NCBI GenBank assembly: GCA_037179515.1
Contig: JAXCGZ010019245.1
Location: 7,501-71,500 of the forward strand
DNA length: 64,000 bases
Reading direction: 5' to 3'
Source: Halocaridina rubra
Taxonomy: Eukaryota; Arthropoda; Malacostraca; Decapoda; Atyidae
Position numbers and translations under genes: made by a program. Under the pieces are notes generated by a model. It ran no database searches. It saw only the letters and a program-made list of their open reading frames with translations, and was not told the origin of the DNA. Of the stretch, positions 56,301-64,000 are shown piece after piece; the first letter of the stretch is position 1; each line of letters begins with the position of its first letter.

Positions 56301-56596
56301 TCTAGCCGGTATAAGCCCAACCGCTTGCTGGCAACTCGACTAAACTTAGCCTAACGTAACGTAGCTTTGAAATAAGACCAGGTAAAATAGTTTTTTTGTC
56401 ATTGGTTTCAAAATATCTTAAGTAAACACAAACATTTGCATCATGAAATAACTAAGTAAGAAGCGGAGATCGATAATTGTTCTTAAAAGAAAAATGTATC
56501 CAGCTTTTGTGCTTGACCGCTTGGCCTGTAAATCAATGTTTATTTATTTATTTATTTTTTATCTATTTGAATATCTTGTCTATTATTTTTATTACA

Positions 56597-56600
<4 letters not shown>

Positions 56601-56679
<79 letters not shown>
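56601..56679. repeat. (CT)n microsatellite, about 39 units
   Basis: An uninterrupted CT run, followed by a short dyad AGTGTATAGGT/ACCTATACACT at 56689-56730. Confidence 0.97.
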
Positions 56680-56682
<3 letters not shown>

Positions 56683-57001
56683 ATATGGAGTGTATAGGTA
56701 ACTCATTTTAAACTGAAAAACCTATACACTCTGAGGTAAGTTAGATTACGTTAGCTAACGTTAAGTTACGGTAAAAGTTTAGTTTAACACACTAAACAAC
56801 TTAACTGAGCATACATAGCATCGGAAAGATAAATTAAACAACTTGAAAATAATAATATTACATATCAAGTCGTTTCTTAACTGGGAGACAAAATAACCTA
56901 ATCATGACATTTTTGCGGAGTGAATAATCGTTTTCTTTCATGCCTCTTTGTTTACCTTTGCCGCCGTGACTACTAACAGTGTTATAAGCGACCAAAACAT
57001 C

Positions 57002-60000
57002 ATGGCTGTCATTTGGCCCAAACTCATATTTATATTTGGCATTTTATCCTTATTCCACGCAGGATATTCGGCTGCACAGCGTAAGATATTAGTCTTTTGG
57101 ATATTTAATTCATATTAGCGTTTTTTTTATCTATTTGAATATATATTTATGCGTGTGTAGCAATTGGCTAGAGTTGGCCGGTCTGAGCAGGAGAACCGAA
57201 TTGAATGGTCGAATATTTAATATTTGGCCCTTTTTAGGGTAGATGTATACTTTCACACCCGGCAGTTAAGGAAGAAGCGTGGAATTATCATAAATATCAG
57301 TTTAAATTTGGTTAGGTTAATTTATCCCTAGTTAAGCACCAGATTGATACTATAAATTATTGCTTTTTCCTTTTTCTTTTTGTTTATAATATTTCTTCAG
57401 TTATGTATTTTTAATTCACTAGTTTATTGTTAGGTAAGGGTGAGGAGTTTCTTATTTAATATTTAAGAATTTACCTATAAGAATTTTATTCTTTCATTTC
57501 TTACATGTGCTCCTGATTTAATATGTAAGTCTTTAAGTATTTTCTTTTAAAAATTTAATTCTCCCATCTGTAACTTGTGTTCCTGATTCATATACATCTA
57601 AGTATTTTCATTATAAGAAATCATTTTGCATTTCTCTTACATGTGTTGCTGATTTGTATATCTGGACGTACGGAGCAGATCGCACATACATGCGCGTAAC
57701 AGAGCAAGAATTTATTTCTTTACCTACGGACGTAAGTATATCTTGACATTTGAACAACTTGCTGACCAAAATCTGTTTTAACTTCTCTTTAATTTCACTC
57801 AGATAACATCCAAAAATATCTTCAATATTAAAGAGTTTGGGCCGCGGTAGGTCAGTGGTACATTGCCTGAGTCTACCATTGTGGGGAGTTGGGATTATTG
57901 CCCGGCTTTAATTTACCCTGCTCCAACATATCTATCTCCATACACAGTCCAATTGGGACTAAATATGGCATAGAAAATTGTGTCATTGGTAGAGGGCGTG
58001 AGTTGGAAAGCAACTGACACTTGTTCATGCTGACCATGGGGTATAAGGAAGAGCAGCTAGCCTTAAATCCCCATATCCAACATGTCTGTGTCCACCCCCA
58101 TTTTAGTGGGGACTAATTGAGATGCATGAAACTGCACTGTTACCTATTTAGAGGAGTGATACAGTCCTTCCAAAGCTTTCTTGTAGAGCCTTTCTTCATT
58201 AGGACCAGGTTATTTCTTACAATAAATGTGTGGACTGAGGTGGTGCAGGGGTTAGAGCGCTTGGTTTGACAAGTTTCAAACCCGTGTTCAGGTTCACTGC
58301 AGGGCCTTAGGCATCTGCCCTTAATTACCCAGGTCTGACCTGTTTGTGTACAATCTTAATTTCCCTGCTCTAACCTGTCAGAATTCACAAGCTCAGGACT
58401 AGAAAAATTAACATAGGCAAATATATAATTTAGTGAACAATAATTTTTTTAATGCTATTCTATATATAATTTTTACAGTGTAGAGATGAAGGCTTGATGA
58501 ATAGATGAATGGCAGATTTTTTACTAGTCTGTCATGAAGCAACGAATTTTGCTTTTTGTCGATTTGATTCTGGCCTTTAGAATAATATATATAATTTTTT
58601 TATACCTTTTATGTGTCACTATTAGTCCCCATATTGGTGTGATGTAGATGGATGAAAGCTGGGAAATTAAGGCTGGATGCCCTGCCTATTGCCCTTCCAT
58701 GGGCTTGAACGCAGGACCATTTCTGATTCGAGCACTCTACCGCATGCACTACGGCTTTCCCCAACAGTTGAATACTTAACCAGTAAACAATCTCCTATTA
58801 ACAGAATGTTATTTAATTTGCATTCTCCTATTAACAAAGTTATTTAATTTTCATTCTCCTATTAATACAAAATTATTTAATTTGCATTCTACTTACTTAA
58901 CAGCTTTTACCGTTATTTGTATCACTATTACCTCCCAATCAAATGAAGGGTGGGCACAGACTTGTTGGAGCAGGGGAATTAAGGAAGGATGCCATTCCTG
59001 ATGCTCTGCAGTGGAATCATACTTGGGTTTGTCATTTCCCAAACCTAGCACTTTAGTCACTGGGCTTAATAGTAAGGAATTGAAAAATGTTACAGAATAT
59101 TGTAATTTACTGTATGTTTTGTTTTACATAGGTCCTAATTCCCCCTGTATTATTTAGCAGAAAATGCATATAAGTTTCTGAATGGAAACATTATGTGACG
59201 GCCATTTTTATTTTTTCTTTCTCTCTATTTTTTCCTTTTCCTTCTCTTTCTGGAGCCATCTGGTTTAGGCTATAGTCTTTGATTGTTTCCAGCTGGGCTT
59301 GTTGCTTGGCTTATAATAAAAATAATAAAAGTGATCCAGTTTTAGGGCATAGACTCCCTTTTCTATTAAGGGCTAGGATGGTGCCTTCTTTCGAAGGACT
59401 TTGGTTTTAGTAGTGTGACCATTACTCTTACTGAATGCCCTTTCTAACCTCAGACTGTGGTGGATTTCGAGCTAATGACTCGATGAATCAAACTCGTGCA
59501 AGATACAAACCTGACCAGGGCGGCTACTATAGTAATAATAACAATGGTTATGATTATAATAAATAATTTTGGTTTCAACTCCTATTTTGAGATTGCCTTG
59601 AATGTAGTCTTTTTGTTTTTTCCCTTTCAAAAGCTCATTGGACCTCCGGCTCAAGAGTAGTTACTTTTTTGTATGGCTTCTGTGATTATTGTCTGAATGC
59701 AAATCACAACATTCCTCAGATATTCAGACCTGGTACTGAATCCATGCAAATTGTGTGCTTCATCTTCCAGTGGAACTTCGTATTGTCAAGTCCTGTATAA
59801 TATCTTTTTTAATTATTTTTTAAGTTTCTCTAAATTATCAGTACACCTCCCTTTTGTTGACCCTCTTGATGTGCATTAATAAAAATCAATGAGACGTTGT
59901 TACAAACTCTTCCTGGTTTTGTTGTGGCATGGAAGCCCTCAAAGTGCAGGCCTTCTGGTGTGTAGATTGTATAGGCTAGCACTGCTGCTTTCTGCTGTCT

Positions 60001-63000
60001 TGAGTTTTAACCCTAGATATTTTGTGTTAAAACAAGCAGTTGGTATTGTTATATTACTTGAGATTTTGTTACGTAGTTGTATTACATTTACCAGGATAGT
60101 GTCAAAAGACTCTTTAGTGCCAGAAGGAAGTATAAGGTACCAGAGAAACTGAGACTTGTGATAGAGTATGATATGCTAAGTATACAGGTGCCTTGAATGC
60201 CAAAAGAAAGTATAAATCATTTCAATACTTTTATCAAGTCTGTCATGGCATATGTGATCGTAAGAGGCACCCCTGGGCATGCAGGAGTAGACGTCGAGGG
60301 TCTGGACTGTGCCCTACATAAACGGGAAGACGCTTATGGTTCTATCGTAGAGTCTCTTGGATTCAGTTTTGAAGAAGGAGGCATCGTAGCTAAGAAACCC
60401 GGTTCCTTCGGGAGATGTGAACCTCTGAGTTGTGGAAAGAGGGTTCTGGTTTTGCAGCCGTACATGTTCCCCACTGACGTTCTCAATAAACTCCGTGACG
60501 CCGGTTTCAAGGTCATCACTTCGGCTGCCCTGCCCACCGGTTCTATCGTTTGGACCCTTGAAAAGCATCACTGACAACTAACCAACCATTCCTTTCCCTC
60601 GATACACGTACATAATGGCCACTTGCAAATTCATCCGTAAATTACATGTACTGGTTTTCATGCTTTTTGTGTCTCCAGTGCGTACGTTTTTTCTGTTTTG
60701 GTTGGTTCAGAGTTTAAAAATAATTTTATTGGCTTGTGTGCTGTTTGCTGTTTTATGTGTCATTATTAATATCCATTCAAATGGGGATGGTTGCATATAG
60801 GCAGGAGCTGGATATTTAAGGCTGGATGTCCTTCATAATGCCCCGCAGGGGTCTCAAACACAGGGTTGTCACTTCCCGAGTTGAGTAAGCTTGTGTGCTC
60901 AATATGTTATAGTTTATCTTCCAATAAATTACAATCTAAGGTGTAATTAACTATTTTTTATAATTAAACATTGAAATAATTTTTATAGTTTTTGTTATAT
61001 TGTCAACTGTGTAGTAGAGCAATCTTTGAGCACATTAATTTATGGTTTGCTTCCTTATTTGACAGAATATATTTTTATCGTATTTAAATATTGTAAATTG
61101 ATTTAAATTATTCTGTGAATTACATGAATTTACAGTCCATGTCTTTCTCTGGCAACAGATTGTCGTTCAGGGTCTCCTCAGCCTTGTTTTGACCATGTAT
61201 GGCATTCTCCACATCGCTGGCGACTTCAAAGAAATTAGGGCGAATGTGCAACTTCAAAACAAGTAAGTCCTTTTGGAGTATTTTATGATTTTAGTATAGA
61301 CAGAAGTCTTAATTTCCTTGCTCCCATCTGTCTTTTTCAACCTCCGTAAAGGAGAATAATGGTGATACTTGAAAATGTAGAAAAAAAGATCAAGGAAAGA
61401 AAGGAGTAACAGAATTTCGTCAGGATGCTTTGCGTCGCATGATATTGAAGGCATTGAAAATGATGATGATGAATCTACTTACATTTATTTTAGCTATATG
61501 AACATGTTTAGATACATTACATGTACATATTGGAGTAGTATTAAAGAAGACTTTTTGTAGCTGTAGATTTGATAAGTACATGGCCGTACTTATATCACTC
61601 GGGATATGTATCAACTCTTAGTACTAATGAGTAATTGGATTTTTTCTGTAGTAGGTAGTAATATCAACTTAAGAACACATATTTAGCCTGATATCTGTGA
61701 TAATATTATTGTTTTATTGATTATTACTATCTGTGTATGTAGAAGTATATATTAAACTAATTATCAAGCTATTAAATTCTCTTATAACTACAGGCAGCAC
61801 CTTCGTCTGCCCTAGGATATGTATAAGATTATATAAACTAACAGAGTTTTCCCTTCAACCAGAATATCTCTTGTCTCCTTCAAATCTTTATTTGATATAG
61901 GTAAAACAAGTGTAGGGTGTTCTAGGAAAACATTTCAAGAGGTGCCCTAGGGAAGAGGTTGAGAATCATCAGTTTAAGTAGTAATAAGTTAACTCGCCAC
62001 TGGAGATTGTAGTGGTATGGACATGTGATGAGAAGGAATTATTACATGGGCTTTAGTTTAGACATGCGATGAGAAGGAATAATGATTTCATGAGCAAAAG
62101 GACAATGGGGATAGAAGTTGAGGGTTGGGAAAAGAGAATGGACAAAGAAAAGGTGGATGGATTGTGTCAATGAGGATTTAAGGGAGAAAGGGCTGAGAGA
62201 AGATCATACCCAAAACCCTGGACTATGGAGAGCCTAGTCAGGAACATCGGCCCCACATAGACATGAGATGAGAGTGGTGAAAGAAGACTTATAGGTCTTT
62301 GGATGCAATATGGTGCATTGCATTAATTGAGGATGGTCAGACTAGAGTGTTCTTGCCAAAAAATAAAGGAAGAGGTGAAAACAGGCAACGTGTAATGACA
62401 CCTTGCCATTGCTGTCGCTTAGTAACTGAGGGAAGAGAATAGGAAAGGATAGATTTGACAACATCCTGCAAACGTTGTGGTTATCTACAACTGTTGCCGC
62501 TTTGCTGATTTAGCTCAATATAGCTTGATGTTTGAAAGTTTTCTTTCACTTTTAGAGTGCCCAAGTCGGGAAGCAAATAACAGGAAGGGCTTTCAGCCTT
62601 AATCCCCCAGTTCCAACATGTCTTTGCTCACCGCCATTCAAATAGGGACTGATTGTGATGTGTAAAACAGTGCATACTAACTTTAGAAAGCACTTGTTTG
62701 CATACTTATCGTAAATAAGTCATTTATATATTTGGCCATAATAATTCAACAAAAATGCCAAACTTGAGCCTCTGGTATTACACCAATTAGTGATTAGTTT
62801 CTTGTAAGCTTAACTGGAGTTAGCGTAGTTAGTCTATACAGTTTTATAGTTATTTGCTAGTACGTTTTCATAACTATTGCAGATCTTGGGAAAACGTAGG
62901 CAACAGACCGATGTTCTACACGTTTGCGCACAGAGGTCGTGCGCTCAGTCCAAACTACGTTGCGCCGCAGTCCAAGAATTCATTGGATGGAATGGAAAGC

Positions 63001-63012
63001 ATTGCTTCATGA
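57002..63012 (+). CDS. MMGT1: EMC5/MMGT1, ER membrane protein complex subunit 5
   Basis: Exons are 57002-57080, 57679-57731, 61159-61262 and 62883-63012. The introns are GT-AG and the total is 366 nt, 121 aa; the human protein is about 131. Seen: an N-terminal hydrophobic helix (residues 3-22), the invariant SAAQHRTYMR (23-32, split over intron 1), a luminal or cytosolic loop LPTDIV, a second hydrophobic helix VVQGLLSLVLTMYGILHIAG (46-65) with DFKEI after it, and the conserved FAHRGRAL near residues 93-100. Known: EMC5 is a two-helix core subunit of the ER membrane protein complex, which inserts and folds multipass proteins. AATAAA is at 63446-63451. Intron 2 (3.4 kb) contains a nested gene and seven SINE-1 copies. 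Confidence 0.96.
57838..57980 (+). repeat. SINE-1 copy with head
   Basis: The head GGGCCGCGGTAGGTCAGTGG shows the box A. The tail is CAATTGGGACTAAATATGGC. Confidence 0.8.
57985..58140 (+). repeat. SINE-1 copy
   Basis: GACCATGGGGTATAAGGAAG, CAACATGTCTGTGTCCACCC and TAGTGGGGACTAATTGAGAT. It directly follows the previous copy. Confidence 0.8.
58225..58390 (+). repeat. SINE-1 copy, tail rearranged
   Basis: The head GAGGTGGTGCAGGGGTTAGA with GCGCTTGG is followed by TTCAAACCCGTGTTCAGGTT. The body TTAATTACCCAGGTCTGACC repeats once. Confidence 0.78.
58608..58765 (-). repeat. SINE-1 copy
   Basis: TATTAGTCCCCATATTGGTG, AATTAAGGCTGGATGCCCTG and CGAGCACTCTACCGCATGCA. Confidence 0.82.
58918..59070 (-). 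repeat. SINE-1 copy
   Basis: CTCCCAATCAAATGAAGGGT, GACTTGTTGGAGCAGGGGAA and CTTGGGTTTGTCATTTCCCA. Confidence 0.8.
59340..59525 (-). repeat. SINE-2 copy
   Basis: GGCATAGACTCCCTTTTCTA, CGAAGGACTTTGG, GAATGCCCTTTCTAACCTCA and CTCGATGAATCAAACTCGTG match 5128-5290. Confidence 0.72.
59526..60244. other. EMC5 intron 2 between SINE-2 and the nested gene
   Basis: Mixed-composition sequence without a recognised gene. It includes any promoter of the nested gene; no clear TATA box is seen. Confidence 0.4.
60245..60574 (+). CDS. GTP cyclohydrolase I feedback regulator-like protein
   Basis: A single open frame of 109 codons nests in EMC5 intron 2, same strand. The start MAYVIVRG was chosen over an in-frame ATG 16 codons upstream because it aligns with the usual N-terminal beta strand of GFRP (MPYLLIS-like). 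The C-terminal half has the family pattern: PTDVLNKLRDAGFKVITSA, then GSIVWTLEKHH, corresponding to the VLDKLxxxGFRVL...LVWCLHK region. It also has a central insert (about residues 45-65), so it is longer than the 84-aa vertebrate protein. Known: GFRP forms pentamers that bind GTP cyclohydrolase I and mediate phenylalanine stimulation and tetrahydrobiopterin inhibition. Base composition is GC-richer than the intron around it. It may be a retrocopy or an ancestral single-exon gene. Confidence 0.62.
   Translation: MAYVIVRGTPGHAGVDVEGLDCALHKREDAYGSIVESLGFSFEEGGIVAKKPGSFGRCEPLSCGKRVLVLQPYMFPTDVLNKLRDAGFKVITSAALPTGSIVWTLEKHH
60755..60890 (-). repeat. SINE-1 copy
   Basis: TTAATATCCATTCAAATGGG, TTTAAGGCTGGATGTCCTTC and TTGTCACTTCCCGAGTTGAG. 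Confidence 0.82.
61300..61365 (+). repeat. SINE-1 tail in EMC5 intron 3
   Basis: CTTAATTTCCTTGCTCCCAT and CTCCGTAAAGGAGAATAATG. Confidence 0.65.
61366..61989. other. EMC5 intron 3, AT-rich part
   Basis: No element is recognised. Confidence 0.45.
61990..62285 (+). mobile_element. RTE-type LINE 3' end in EMC5 intron 3
   Basis: The segment runs from RLRW-like CTCGCCACTGGAGATTG through GGTGGATGGATTGTGTCAAT and GAACATCGGCCCCACATAGA. A GATGAGAAGGAAT stretch is duplicated near its start. It is old and frameshifted. Confidence 0.75.
62550..62675 (+). repeat. SINE-1 copy in EMC5 intron 3
   Basis: AGAGTGCCCAAGTCGGGAAG, CAGCCTTAATCCCCCAGTTC and CAAATAGGGACTGATTGTGA. Confidence 0.82.
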
Positions 63013-63470
63013 ATTCGAACATTTGATTGAAATTTAGCATATAAGTTCATTGAGAATATGTAAATTATTGATGTTATCGAGAATGAACTCACTCTTGGCA
63101 GTTTCTGAGGATCTTGTAAAGATGAGGAATCACCAGAGCCCCTTGTAAAGTTAAATAACCCCATATACTAATTTGTAAAAATGAATAACCCTCAGATCTA
63201 CCTTATAAAGATGGTTATGATTAGGTTAGGTAAGGTTAAGGAGTAACCCTGGCATTACTCTCCTATACAAGATTCGGTTTTGATGAATATAAAGGTGTTT
63301 CTTCTAAAGCTTTTTCTCAAATTAATCATGTACGTGTTTGAATTGTATTAACTTGTAAGTCTAGAAAGATATTGTATAAATTGTTTTCTGAGGTTATTTA
63401 TGATTAGGTATGTACTTTGATATAATTTAAGTGGGTATGTTATAAAATAAACAATGCATGTAAGTTGAAG
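63013..63470 (+). promoter_or_regulatory. 3' UTR of EMC5
   Basis: AT-rich sequence with three spaced copies of ATAACCCCATATAC-type and GTAAAGATGAGGAATCACC-type short repeats. A poly-A signal AATAAA is at 63446-63451. Confidence 0.5.
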
Positions 63471-64000
63471 ATTTTTGTACTCTTTGTACAGTACTACTTA
63501 AGATTAATGTCATGGCCAGACTATGTAGAGATACTAATATGTACTTTGTAGGAGAATTTCAGTAGTTTTCTGTTTTAGCAGTCACAAAAACTCTCACTGT
63601 GCAGTTATATATATTACATATTATATATTCTGCATCTTTTTCTTTTTTAGTTGATATTCCAAAAACCTTTGTCATTTTATTTTTGTTTTGATGTTTTTTT
63701 TCTTCGTGAATCCTTTATTCATGCTGTTAGCGATTAAATTTGTCTGCCTGATTATTCTGCCATTGCCTGGAGATCACTGAGTCCACATAACTAGAGAACG
63801 GGCTTGGGCTCGGCTCTGTTATAGCTATGTTGTTGGGCTCTAGTGATATCACTGTCCCTTGCCACTGCCTTTCATTAGAGACTAGGCCATTAAAAGCACT
63901 CTTGCTGATAATATTTTTGGTGAGATTACTATACTGAATAAGGCAGAATCTGTCTTAGAATGAATTATCTAATTATTGGACAAGATAAAGAATGAGTATA
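63471..64000. other. Spacer at window end
   Basis: No gene or clear element is seen. Confidence 0.4.

Noticed and set aside
59889..60152. 87-codon plus-strand frame in EMC5 intron 2
   Set aside because: It is Leu-rich but lacks family signature or conserved splice context.
60197..60244. In-frame ATG 16 codons upstream as start of the GFRP-like gene
   Set aside because: The later MAYVIV aligns with the N-terminal strand of GFRP, and the upstream residues look like random intron sequence. An upstream exon cannot be excluded.

Overview
This is a eukaryotic, repeat-dense window that looks like an arthropod, probably a decapod crustacean. The evidence is exon-intron genes with GT-AG introns, four Pol III tRNA genes with T-run terminators, very abundant AT, CT and ATT microsatellites, a TTAGG-type interstitial telomeric tract, CR1- and RTE-type LINE pieces, and at least three tRNA-derived SINE families. 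The species cannot be read from the sequence alone.

Five protein-coding genes can be assembled. CPLANE2/RSG1 (minus strand, 1771-5412, five exons, 229 aa) is a ciliogenesis GTPase. A BRMS1/BRMS1-like Sin3-HDAC subunit (minus strand, start at 43649) has five exons recognised and its last exon or exons not found. An intron-poor homeodomain gene (plus strand, 52915-54495, 445 aa) carries an ONECUT-type homeodomain but no visible CUT domain. EMC5/MMGT1 (plus strand, 57002-63012, four exons, 121 aa) is complete. A single-exon GFRP-like gene (60245-60574) sits in the second intron of EMC5 on the same strand. tRNA-Trp, tRNA-Ile (with intron), tRNA-Val and tRNA-Arg lie within 10 kb at 12-22 kb, all on the minus strand.

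Layout: 0-1.8 kb minisatellite and AT-rich DNA; 1.8-5.4 kb CPLANE2; 5.4-40 kb a gene-poor stretch of minisatellites, LINE and SINE debris, MITE-like elements, tRNA genes and a 2-kb satellite with higher-order structure (28.6-30.5 kb); 40.3-43.7 kb BRMS1-like; 44-52 kb microsatellites and a CR1-in-CR1 nested insertion; 52.9-54.5 kb homeobox gene; 57-63 kb EMC5 with its nested gene and about nine SINE copies. The genes do not form an operon or shared pathway. They are housekeeping or regulatory genes separated by repeats.

The most noteworthy observations are: a 47-bp minisatellite in the BRMS1-like gene whose repeat register is locked onto the exon 4 splice donor, together with a separate duplication of the exon 2 donor; the CUT-less ONECUT-type homeodomain; a LINE insertion with an exact 12-bp target-site duplication inside a SINE; a 401-bp near-perfect palindromic element flanked by TA; and a candidate SINE sharing its 3' tail with a LINE.
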